From Prevotella sp. E2-28 (GTDB lineage Bacteria > Bacteroidota > Bacteroidia > Bacteroidales > Bacteroidaceae), in assembly GCF_022024055.1 (NCBI RefSeq), contig NZ_CP091788.1, forward strand, positions 2,232,001-2,296,000: 64,000 bases of DNA, written 5' to 3'. A program made the translations under genes and the position numbers. Positions 7,965 through 13,907 of this stretch are shown one piece after another (within the stretch, counting starts at the first letter, position 1; every line of letters starts with the position of its first letter). The notes below the pieces were generated by a model that saw only the letters and a list, made by a program, of their open reading frames with translations, searched no databases and had not been told where the DNA came from.

Positions 7965-8050
7965 TATATTTGCATCATCTAAATGAAAGAGTCAGTCTCA
8001 ATTTAGATTCTCTTGGTTGGGGCGCACTTATTGTGCGTCCCGTTTTATTT
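7965..8050 (+). ncRNA. Candidate small RNA with its own promoter and terminator
   Basis: TATATTTG at 7965-7972 is a -7 box (the -33 box is poor). The expected transcript from about 7978 folds into a first stem ATCTAAAT (7977-7984)/ATTTAGAT (8001-8008), then a 9-bp GC-rich stem GGGGCGCAC (8019-8027)/GTGCGTCCC (8033-8041) followed by GTTTTATTTT. The first stem encloses a 7-codon frame (MKESVSI) that ends in the closing arm. Length about 70 bases. No known RNA family is recognised. Confidence 0.45.
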
Positions 8051-8161
8051 TGCCATTAATTCAGTATCTATAACGTCCAAATCTACTTTTCTCCTGTCAA
8101 ATACATCCTGCGCTGACCTTTCATTAGTACCCGAGGTTTTCACCCACCAGCAACACCACAT
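8045..8161 (-). pseudogene. Possible 38-codon relic
   Basis: On the minus strand an ATG at 8161 opens a 38-codon frame with a protein-like charged tail (QDVFDRRKVDLDVIDTELMAK without its last residue is typical of a C-terminus) that stops right at the GC-rich hairpin at 8019-8041. The first codons encode Trp and Cys runs that are unlikely in a genuine start. It is read as the end of a lost gene; the evidence is weak. Confidence 0.2.
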
Positions 8162-8216
8162 GCCGCCCCTGAGGGGAGTTCCTGAGAAAGTGAACGTAGT
8201 TACAAATGGACTAATC

Positions 8217-8256
8217 ATTGGGGGCGGAGAACCTGATCATTTTATCCGCCCCCAAT
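8217..8256. repeat. GGGGGCGGA hairpin, copy 1
   Basis: ATTGGGGGCGGA (8217-8228) pairs perfectly with TCCGCCCCCAAT (8245-8256) around a 16-base loop. It shares its left arm (TCATTGGGGGCGGAGAA) with copy 2 at 8596. Confidence 0.8.
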
Positions 8257-8296
8257 AAACACAATAAACTCGCCCCAAATAAACTTCTAAGGCTAA

Positions 8297-8327
8297 CAAA
8301 ACACCCCCACATTGAATGTGAGGGGGG
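8297..8327 (-). terminator. Terminator of the 28-residue microprotein gene
   Basis: Read on the minus strand, CCCCCTCACATT pairs with AATGTGGGGG, allowing one bulge, and is followed by TGTTTTGTT. It starts a few bases after the stop codon at 8334. Confidence 0.65.
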
Positions 8328-8333
8328 AAGTGT

Positions 8334-8420
8334 TTAGTTGAATAATACAACTAAGTTAAGTATGAGATTGATTATCTCAATAATCAACTTAACCACTTCA
8401 AACATCTTATTGTCAGACAT
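8334..8420 (-). CDS. 28-residue hydrophobic microprotein
   Basis: ATG at 8420 to TAA at 8334. The peptide starts MSDNKMFEVVKL and continues as a single strongly hydrophobic helix rich in Ile, Leu and Val, ending VVLFN. It is long enough to span a membrane once. The gene has its own terminator immediately downstream; the start is preceded by an A-rich leader (GATAAAAACT). No clear -7 box is seen. It could be a small membrane peptide or type I toxin-like peptide; no antisense RNA is identified. It resembles in size, but not in sequence, the smalltalk peptide at 15285. Confidence 0.45.
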   Translation of the reverse strand: MSDNKMFEVVKLIIEIINLILNLVVLFN

Positions 8421-8595
8421 AGTTTTTATCTAATATATTTATACTTAATAATAAACTTTGAATGGCAATTTGGTGGTGATTTGAGCGACTTTTTTTCCCT
8501 CCATCTGCAACTTTTTTTTTGTGGGCAAAGCCCAAAGGGAATAGGGGACAACAAAGACAGCTTGGATGGCTGGGATGAAAATATTTACAGGATTC

Positions 8596-8635
8596 ATTGG
8601 GGGCGGAGAAAATAATCGGATTCTCCGCTCCCAAT
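8596..8635. repeat. GGGGGCGGA hairpin, copy 2
   Basis: ATTGGGGGCGGAGAA (8596-8610) pairs with TTCTCCGCTCCCAAT (8621-8635), 14 of 15 positions. The truncated paralogue's homology to its neighbour begins 8 bases after this hairpin. Confidence 0.8.
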
Positions 8636-8642
8636 AAAAACT

Positions 8643-8935
8643 CTGTCAACGCTCTGCCAGTCCGTGCCGATGGCCGTTTCATTGAAATCAGTCTTTCTCA
8701 GTCATTCTTGGAGTGCGGCCTTTGGCAAGACTTCGGCACAGGAAAAGAAATCCCCAGAGGCAACTCCGGGGATAAAGGTCGTGAAAAGAAGCGTATCGCT
8801 AAGAAGTGGTTCTCTCGAAAGTATTATTCTTCAGTCCTCAACCTCCGTGACTTCCAGGCTGATAACATCGGCCAGTCGTTCGTCGGTCTGGTTGCCAAAG
8901 CGCTCGATGACAATTATCGACGCTATAATCATTAA
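8643..8935 (+). pseudogene. 5'-truncated paralogue of the 143-residue phage-like gene
   Basis: Residues matching positions ~49-143 of the protein at 7494-7925 are retained (NALPVRADGRFIE through NYRRYNH and stop), while the first third is missing and replaced by the hairpin repeat. The two copies differ at many bases, including silent sites, so this is an old paralogue or a second phage's gene and not a fresh duplication. The frame is open upstream to 8597, but that part is repeat sequence. Confidence 0.7.
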
Positions 8936-8972
8936 ATATTCAAAATGATTTAAAATTGAATATTTGTAAATA

Positions 8973-9425
8973 TCAGCAATCTATTATTTTCTCTCTGAAT
9001 TTATATCGTTTCATTTGAATGTAGCCTACAATACCTTCGCAGTAATGCTGCTTGCCGTCCAAACCTTCAACTGCAACTATACCTCTTTTTTTTATTTCAA
9101 ATGGAACAATATCTTCCAAATAGAAGAACCTTTCTTCTTTGCTACCACTCTCTGCAATTCTGAATAAAGCAGAAACTCTTGCTTTATTACTGCGCTTGCT
9201 GAACACTAAACCTTCTGCGTTTAAAATTTTCTTTAAAGATGTTCTATATGTATTTCCCATATCATCTTCAAAAGTTACAGGAATCCAAGAGCCTTCTCTA
9301 AATCGCACGGATTCAGTAGCAATAGAAACAAGATAACTCCTTGTAGGCAATGGCTGAGGACTAAAAGTTACTCTCTCTTCTTCTAGTAGTTTTGCAACAT
9401 CATCAATTTTATAATTGTCTATCAT
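8973..9425 (-). CDS. Hypothetical protein
   Basis: 150 residues from the Met at 9425. The frame extends upstream to a GTG at 9479, but a -7 box TACGTTTG lies inside that extension (9457-9450), so a transcript from it could only use the inner ATG, about 18 bases downstream of the predicted transcription start. The protein is mixed alpha/beta, with a central beta-rich part (ESVRFREGSWIPVTFEDD) that could be an OB- or SH3-like barrel. I recognise no family. It converges on the end of the phage-like relic at 8935. Confidence 0.55.
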   Translation of the reverse strand: MIDNYKIDDVAKLLEEERVTFSPQPLPTRSYLVSIATESVRFREGSWIPVTFEDDMGNTYRTSLKKILNAEGLVFSKRSNKARVSALFRIAESGSKEERFFYLEDIVPFEIKKRGIVAVEGLDGKQHYCEGIVGYIQMKRYKFREKIIDC

Positions 9426-9449
9426 ATTAATATTATTGTTAATACGTTG

Positions 9450-9457
9450 CAAACGTA
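9450..9457 (-). promoter_or_regulatory. -7 box inside the apparent 5' end of the hypothetical gene
   Basis: TACGTTTG on the minus strand matches TAnnTTTG. The expected -33 position has only a weak TTAG-like sequence. It decides the start of the gene ending at 8973. Confidence 0.5.
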
Positions 9458-9536
9458 ATAATTTTGATAAAATTTGCACTAATATTATTCAAAAATGATA
9501 TGAAATTTAATATTATTTAATAAAAGCAATAAATAA

Positions 9537-9812
9537 TCATTGCAGCATCTCACAAAGTTTATCTTCTCTGATAATCTTTGGAGTAGCCTTCCCTGCCAGC
9601 ACCAACACCTTCTTACCATTACGGTAAATATGTAGCTGTCGAGAACGGACTACTGCCGTCAGTTCCGCATCGTCCTGCATTGCCAGCCATAGAGGATGAT
9701 AAATGCCATCCTCTTCAAATAGCTTCTTCTGCAGGTGCGAGCACATATTTGTAGTATCAATTGTCATCGTATCTTCAATTTGTTTATGTCCAAAACTCCT
9801 TTTCCAGGACAT
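9537..9812 (-). CDS. Short conserved hypothetical, probably N-terminal fragment
   Basis: 91 codons from the first Met; inner starts at residues 16 and 23 are possible. The segment FEEDGIYHPLWLAMQDDAELTAVVRSRQLHIYRNGKKVLVLAGKA looks like a genuine conserved N-terminal region (split here: FEEDGIYHPLW, then AELTAVVRSRQ, then YRNGKKVLVLAGKA) followed by a stop at REDKLCEMLQ. I recall longer Bacteroidota proteins starting like this, so truncation is likely, but I cannot name the family with confidence. Its 5' end abuts an acetyltransferase remnant. Confidence 0.4.
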   Translation of the reverse strand: MSWKRSFGHKQIEDTMTIDTTNMCSHLQKKLFEEDGIYHPLWLAMQDDAELTAVVRSRQLHIYRNGKKVLVLAGKATPKIIREDKLCEMLQ

Positions 9813-9995
9813 TACTTTATTTGCTTCTTAAATATCGCAGGATTGCCAGCCACCAGAGAATGGGGCGGCACATTCTTTATTACCACAGAGCCTGCTGCAA
9901 TAACGGCACCATCGCCAATCGTCACACCTGGCAGAATCGTGGAATGGCCCCCAATCCAAACATCGTGACCTATCGTGATGGGTAGTCCATAAAAG
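9812..9995 (-). pseudogene. C-terminal remnant of a hexapeptide O-acetyltransferase (maltose/galactoside type)
   Basis: Minus strand reads ...[34 protein letters not shown], then [18 protein letters not shown] and stop at 9812. These are left-handed beta-helix hexapeptide repeats and the C-terminal signature of Maa/LacA-type acetyltransferases. The frame closes at a TGA just upstream (about 9997-10017), so only the last third survives. Next to it on the same strand is an intact relative (10020-10667), so recombination between related genes may have caused the loss. Confidence 0.7.
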
Positions 9996-10019
9996 AGTGA
10001 TATCTCTTTTCCATATCAT

Positions 10020-10667
10020 TCATATTTTTGTCTTTAGCTCTTCCTTGACCTTTTCCAAATCGCTACACGATAGTATCGGCATGAGGTTTTCTATCTCCTC
10101 AATGCTCTTGTCCCACCATCGGAGCTTGAGCAAAATTTCTATCAATTCATCGTCGAAACGTTTCCTAACTACACGACAGGGATTCCCAACGGCGATAGCA
10201 TACGGAGGAATATCTTTAGCGACAACCGAATTGGTTCCGATGATGGCTCCATCACCAATATGTACGCCTGGCATAATCGTGACGTTCTGACCAATCCAAA
10301 CATCGTTGCCAATAATGGTGTCGCCTTTCAATGGAAGTTCTCCCTTCACAGGTGCAATAGCACTTCCCCAGTCACCTCCCATAATGTAGAACGGATAGGT
10401 GGTTGCGCAATCCATCCTATGATTGGCCCCGTTCATCACAAACTCTACGCCTTTGGCAATAGCACAGAACTTCCCGATAATCAGCTTGTCACCTATGAAG
10501 TCATAGAAGTGTGTGACGTGCTTCTCAAATTGGTCAGCACCATCCACGTCATCGTAATAGGTATAGTCACCGATGATGATTCGCGGGTTCTTTACCACAT
10601 TCTTGATAAAACAAAGTCGTGGCAGGTTAGGATTTGGAAATACCTCGTTGGGATTTGGTCTATTCAT
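10020..10667 (-). CDS. Vat/CatB-type xenobiotic O-acetyltransferase
   Basis: A left-handed beta-helix acetyltransferase of the Vat (streptogramin A) / CatB-like group; members transfer acetyl from acetyl-CoA to hydroxyls of antibiotics or other small molecules. The start is taken at MNRPNPNEVFPNPNLP (Met at 10667), typical of the family; Mets at 10676 and 10700 are alternatives. Landmarks: GDYTYYDD near residue 33, KFCAIAKGVEFVMNGANHRMD in the middle with the catalytic-type His, GNDVWIGQNVTIMPGV and AVGNPCRVVRKRF near the C-terminus. About 215 residues, normal length. Actual resistance activity cannot be read from sequence. Its upstream ATG overlaps the stop of a dehydrogenase remnant. Confidence 0.8.
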   Translation of the reverse strand: MNRPNPNEVFPNPNLPRLCFIKNVVKNPRIIIGDYTYYDDVDGADQFEKHVTHFYDFIGDKLIIGKFCAIAKGVEFVMNGANHRMDCATTYPFYIMGGDWGSAIAPVKGELPLKGDTIIGNDVWIGQNVTIMPGVHIGDGAIIGTNSVVAKDIPPYAIAVGNPCRVVRKRFDDELIEILLKLRWWDKSIEEIENLMPILSCSDLEKVKEELKTKI

Positions 10668-10672
10668 TATTG

Positions 10673-10770
10673 TCATAATTGTTTTGATGTTAAAGTCCAA
10701 CCATGGTCGCCGTGGTATATCATCTGATGGGTCATGCCGCCGTCGATACAGATGTTCTCGCCTGTTTCAT
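10673..10770 (-). pseudogene. C-terminal remnant of a short-chain dehydrogenase (SDR)
   Basis: The minus strand reads ETGENICIDGGMTHQMIYHG, then DHGWTLTSKQL and stop (TGA at 10673-10675). TGENICIDGGMT is the well-known C-terminal signature of SDR oxidoreductases. The rest of the enzyme is gone; upstream is the unrelated gene ending at 10783. The stop overlaps a possible ATG of the acetyltransferase, suggesting the two were once translationally coupled. Confidence 0.7.
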
Positions 10771-10782
10771 CTTTTAATCCTA

Positions 10783-11325
10783 TTAGTTTTTGCGTTTGAA
10801 CTTATTCTTGAGACGTTTATATCCTTCGACGCCCAGGATGGTAAGGCCTCCATACTGACAAGTCTTTGCCAATCCGAAGAGTACCGTCCAAAGGATACCT
10901 TTTGCCGTAACGCTGATAGGTAATAGCATCTGGGCGAAGGATAATATATAAAACGGGATGCAGCATAGCAGTACGATGACTCCCGTCCTGAACGAGAGCG
11001 ATTGCAGCCAATGCTTCACGTTATAGAATGTGTGAACGATGGCATCTTTTGGAGAATACAGAATCATTCTTGGGCCTGCCCAGCGCATGATTTCACGTAT
11101 CTGCTCACGCTCTTTTGACGCATAGCAATGCGTCGGACAGTTCTTGCATGCAGTCTTGTTTTCACCATATTTGCAATGGTCGAGACGGCGACATGCAAAC
11201 TCTGCCAGATGTTGATACTCTTCTGGCATGGTTTCCACCTTCAGATGATGACGGCAATATAGTTCTATCATCCTCTGGACGGTCTGTTTCTCGCGCTCAA
11301 TCCTGTTCATTCCTTTCTTTGCCAT
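10783..11325 (-). CDS. Nitrous-oxide-stimulated promoter family protein (YgbA-like) with membrane tail
   Basis: 180 residues. Residues 1-105 match the YgbA/NosP-like family: a basic N-terminus, then a Cys cluster CKYGENKTACKNCPTHCY at about 51-68 and the conserved REQIREIMRWAGPRM at about 73-87. In enterobacteria ygbA belongs to the NO-responsive NsrR regulon; the biochemical role is unknown. Residues 116-165 form two hydrophobic segments, followed by a Lys/Arg-rich end, so the protein is probably membrane-anchored. A -7 box TACTTTTG lies on this strand at 11599-11592, but about 270 bases upstream, with a coding-like remnant in between. Confidence 0.75.
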   Translation of the reverse strand: MAKKGMNRIEREKQTVQRMIELYCRHHLKVETMPEEYQHLAEFACRRLDHCKYGENKTACKNCPTHCYASKEREQIREIMRWAGPRMILYSPKDAIVHTFYNVKHWLQSLSFRTGVIVLLCCIPFYILSFAQMLLPISVTAKGILWTVLFGLAKTCQYGGLTILGVEGYKRLKNKFKRKN

Positions 11326-11363
11326 TTGAACTTTGTTCGAACTCCATCACGACTCGGCAATGT

Positions 11364-11555
11364 TCAAGTAAACTTGACATTGCTCTCGCTGTTCTGTCGT
11401 TTCATTTCTTCACCTTCCTTGTCATACTGTTTACGCTTGCCTGTAGGAGGCTCTGTCAGGGTGATCTTTACAACTGCTGTACGTTCGAGACTGCGGGCGA
11501 TGGCATCGTCGAAAGCATCCATGTGCTTGGGCCAGTTCTGATACGTCCATCTTTC
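11364..11555 (-). pseudogene. Unidentified coding remnant
   Basis: About 60 codons read IERWTYQNWPKHMDAFDDAI and on through ALSLERTAVVKITLTEPP-like sequence to a stop at 11364, looking like the C-terminal part of a real protein. There is no proper start: the first in-frame initiation-like codon is TTG at 11564 right after a stop. I do not recognise the family. It lies between the YgbA-like gene and the divergent ADP-ribosylglycohydrolase. Confidence 0.35.
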
Positions 11556-11621
11556 TATTTGCAATTACCTAAATACATTTAAATATCTCTGCAAAAGTAC
11601 CATAAAAAGCTGTAAATTCAC

Positions 11622-11629
11622 TATCTTTG
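11622..11629 (+). promoter_or_regulatory. -7 box of the ADP-ribosylglycohydrolase operon
   Basis: TATCTTTG at 11622-11629, 57 bases before the ATG at 11686. The -33 region lacks a clear TTG, suggesting activator dependence or a weak promoter. Confidence 0.5.
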
Positions 11630-11685
11630 CAGTGTTATTTGAGATTTATTTGCACATAGGAGCAACACAAAGAGAATAAGAGGCA

Positions 11686-12468
11686 ATGATAGGAGCAATA
11701 ATCGGAGATATCGTTGGTAGCCGTTGGGAGTTTAACCCGACAAATGACTACGGCTTTGAGTGGCTGTCAGATAGAAATGGGTACACTGACGACACGATAT
11801 GTACAGTCGCTGTAGCAGATGCATTATTGCATGGCCGCGACTTCGGCGAAAGCATTCATGATTGGTGCAATCGCTATCCAAATCCGATGGGTGGATATGG
11901 TGGACGTTTTGCCCAATGGGTACATAGCGACAATCCTCAGCCATACAACAGTTTTGGTAATGGCTCTGCAATGCGCGTATCTCCAGTAGCTCACTGGTAC
12001 AAGCACATCGACGAGGTGCTTGATGCCGCTGCAGCCACAGCCCTCCCCTCTCATAATCATGATGAAGGTATAAAAGGGGCTCAGACCGTAGCACTTGCAA
12101 TTTTCAGAGCTCTTCAGTTTGGCGAACAAGCACCAGATCACATTGGCGAAATTCTTAAAGAGTGTGTCCAGTTCTCTGGCTATGATATCAATATCAATAA
12201 ATCCGATGTTATCAATCGGTTCGATGAAACATGCCAGGGCACTGTCCCTGTCGCTCTATGGATAATAGGCATCAGCAACAGCTTTGAGGATGCAGTTCGT
12301 AAGGCAGTAAGCCTCGGTGCAGACGCCGACACTTTGGGTGCCATCGTTGGCAGTATCGCTGAAGCGATTTGGGGTATACCTCTTAATATCAGGAAAAGCA
12401 TAAAAAGCTTTCTTCCAGAAGAGATGAATGACATCGTGATTGAATTTTACGAAATGATAAATAGATAG
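11686..12468 (+). CDS. ADP-ribosylglycohydrolase family protein (DraG/ARH type)
   Basis: 260 residues. The family removes ADP-ribose from proteins or small molecules using a two-metal centre. Visible signatures: GAIIGDIVGSRWE at 3-15, TDDT near residue 34 (metal ligands), NSFGNGSAMRVSPVA near 90, and the C-terminal SLGADADTLGAIVGSIAEAIWG near 206-227 with the second metal-binding Asp pair. Full length for the bacterial subfamily. A Nudix hydrolase gene starts three bases after its stop, so the two are translated from one message. The product is expected to be cytoplasmic. Confidence 0.92.
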   Translation: MIGAIIGDIVGSRWEFNPTNDYGFEWLSDRNGYTDDTICTVAVADALLHGRDFGESIHDWCNRYPNPMGGYGGRFAQWVHSDNPQPYNSFGNGSAMRVSPVAHWYKHIDEVLDAAAATALPSHNHDEGIKGAQTVALAIFRALQFGEQAPDHIGEILKECVQFSGYDININKSDVINRFDETCQGTVPVALWIIGISNSFEDAVRKAVSLGADADTLGAIVGSIAEAIWGIPLNIRKSIKSFLPEEMNDIVIEFYEMINR

Positions 12469-12471
12469 GAA

Positions 12472-12909
12472 ATGGATTATACATACAAATACCCGCGTCC
12501 GGCAGTCACAGCTGACTGTGTAGTTATAACAAAAGAGCCTCAGCCAAAAGTGCTGCTTATTCAAAGAGGGGCTGACCCATACAAGGGAGGTTGGGCATTC
12601 CCTGGTGGCTTCATGAATATGGATGAAACCACGGAACAATGTGCTATCCGCGAACTGGAGGAAGAAACAGGACTGAAGGTGTCTGAGGTTCATCAGATTG
12701 GTGCATACTCAAAGGTAGATCGTGATCCACGAGGAAGAACCATAACTGTGGCTTATCTCGCCATCATAGATTTCCCCCAGATGGTGAAAGGTCAGGATGA
12801 TGCAGCCAAGGCTGAGTGGTTTCCGATAGACGCACTACCGCCGTTGGCTTTCGACCATGAAGAGATTATGAAGGATGCTGTAGCAGCCTATAATCATTTA
12901 GTATTATAA
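12472..12909 (+). CDS. Nudix hydrolase
   Basis: 145 residues. A perfect Nudix box (G-x5-E-x7-REUxEExGU) starts at GGFMNMDETTE and runs to RELEEETGL, about residues 41-65, with the catalytic metal-binding Glu pair in place. The N-terminus (RPAVTADCVVI) and the VDRDPRGRTITVAYLA segment are typical of the ADP-ribose pyrophosphatase-like branch. Its tight coupling to an ADP-ribosylglycohydrolase (3-base gap) suggests that it hydrolyses ADP-ribose released by that enzyme to AMP and ribose-5-phosphate; substrate is inferred. Confidence 0.9.
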   Translation: MDYTYKYPRPAVTADCVVITKEPQPKVLLIQRGADPYKGGWAFPGGFMNMDETTEQCAIRELEEETGLKVSEVHQIGAYSKVDRDPRGRTITVAYLAIIDFPQMVKGQDDAAKAEWFPIDALPPLAFDHEEIMKDAVAAYNHLVL

Positions 12910-12917
12910 GACATAAA

Positions 12918-12965
12918 GAAGCCCCTTCAGTTTCCGGTTTTGTACGCCGGGCTTCGCGGGGCTTC
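12918..12965. repeat. Hairpin between the Nudix and VWA genes
   Basis: GAAGCCCC (12918-12925) pairs with GGGGCTTC (12958-12965), with an inner CCGG/CCGG pairing. No T-run follows on the plus strand. It lies between convergent genes and may block read-through or be a REP-like unit. Confidence 0.5.
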
Positions 12966-12991
12966 CAGAAAAGGGAAAAAACTAATCCGAA

Positions 12992-13714
12992 TTAATTTCC
13001 CTCTTCCTCAAAGAACTTTCCTTTAGGAATAGGTGCACATTCTGCCAAACAGCAGTTGTAGCGTTCACGACTTCTGCGCTCGCGACGAAACATAGCCTTG
13101 GTGCCTTCCTCATCCTGCTGGAATTCCATGTGTTCCTCAATAGCAAAAGAATTGGCCATTGTCTCTACATCGAGGTTATCGGTTCCTATCAGCGTAAAGA
13201 TCCAGTTCTGTTTCTTCAGCTTTTCGATAAGTGTACGAACCATCTTCAAGGTCCACTCCTCACTACTGTTCTCCTCACCGTCGGTAATGATAGTCACCAA
13301 TACGTGGTCACCTTCCTCAATCTGAGCATTGACCTTTGAGATACCTTTGCCGATGGCATCATAAAGAGGTGTGCCACCGCCAGGATTGTAGGCCTTCCAA
13401 CTCAGGTCACTAGTTTTGTCTGCAGGTGTGTTGTCGTAGTGCCAGGTGGTGTGGCTACTGTCAAACGTTACCAAGGTTACAAACTGTTCCTGGTCATTGA
13501 ACTTTTTCTGCATCTGCCTTACAGTCTGCAAGGTTTCGTTCATACCTACAAAGGCTTGCTTGCGGATGACATACATACTGCCGCTTTCATCAACGATAAT
13601 CAGGTTGTGAACTCGCTTTGTTTTAATTTCTTTCGTTTTGCCCTTTGGGCGAAAATTCTCACGCTCGGAAGAATGAGTAAACTCTTTCTTCTCTCTCTTA
13701 ATCGAATTTTTCAT
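12992..13714 (-). CDS. VWA-domain protein
   Basis: 240 residues from the Met at 13714 (MKNSIKREKKEF); an upstream Met at 13741 is less likely. A von Willebrand type A domain covers about residues 35-200 with an intact MIDAS: DESGSM near 44, a Thr in PGGGTPLYD, and the ITDGEENSS Asp. The C-terminus is charged, with two adjacent Cys (NCCLAEC). There is no signal peptide or membrane segment, so it is cytoplasmic, unlike the BatA/BatB proteins at 40-42 kb. It lies between the Nudix gene and the divergent sigma-like fusion gene. VWA proteins of this kind often act as scaffolds with AAA ATPases, but none is adjacent. Confidence 0.85.
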   Translation of the reverse strand: MKNSIKREKKEFTHSSERENFRPKGKTKEIKTKRVHNLIIVDESGSMYVIRKQAFVGMNETLQTVRQMQKKFNDQEQFVTLVTFDSSHTTWHYDNTPADKTSDLSWKAYNPGGGTPLYDAIGKGISKVNAQIEEGDHVLVTIITDGEENSSEEWTLKMVRTLIEKLKKQNWIFTLIGTDNLDVETMANSFAIEEHMEFQQDEEGTKAMFRRERRSRERYNCCLAECAPIPKGKFFEEEGN

Positions 13715-13883
13715 AATCGTAATATTTAAATGGTGAAACATGTTGTTTTAATTACTATTTATCTCTTTATCTTTGATGAAGATTTTTTCGCTCGGAAATT
13801 GAAGCAAGCTTCATTTCACTCGCTTATTTATATCTTTGAAGAAGAATTCAGAAAAAAATTAAGTAAGAATGAAAAAAAATTAG

Positions 13884-13891
13884 TATCTTCG
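13884..13891 (+). promoter_or_regulatory. -7 box of the sigma-like fusion gene
   Basis: TATCTTCG at 13884-13891 is one base off TAnnTTTG. Transcription from about 13898 would leave only ~10 bases before the ATG at 13908. Further TATCTTTG motifs occur upstream around 13767 and 13833. Confidence 0.45.
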
Positions 13892-13907
13892 CCCAAAATT
13901 ATTGAAT

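Noticed and set aside
8413-8682. 89-codon frame on the minus strand
   Set aside because: It overlaps hairpin repeats and the truncated paralogue antisense, is compositionally odd, and conflicts with the better supported 28-codon gene.
13902-13907. TTG start two codons upstream of the sigma-like gene
   Set aside because: An ATG follows directly and homologous starts use it; the TTG is only 11 bases after the -7 box.
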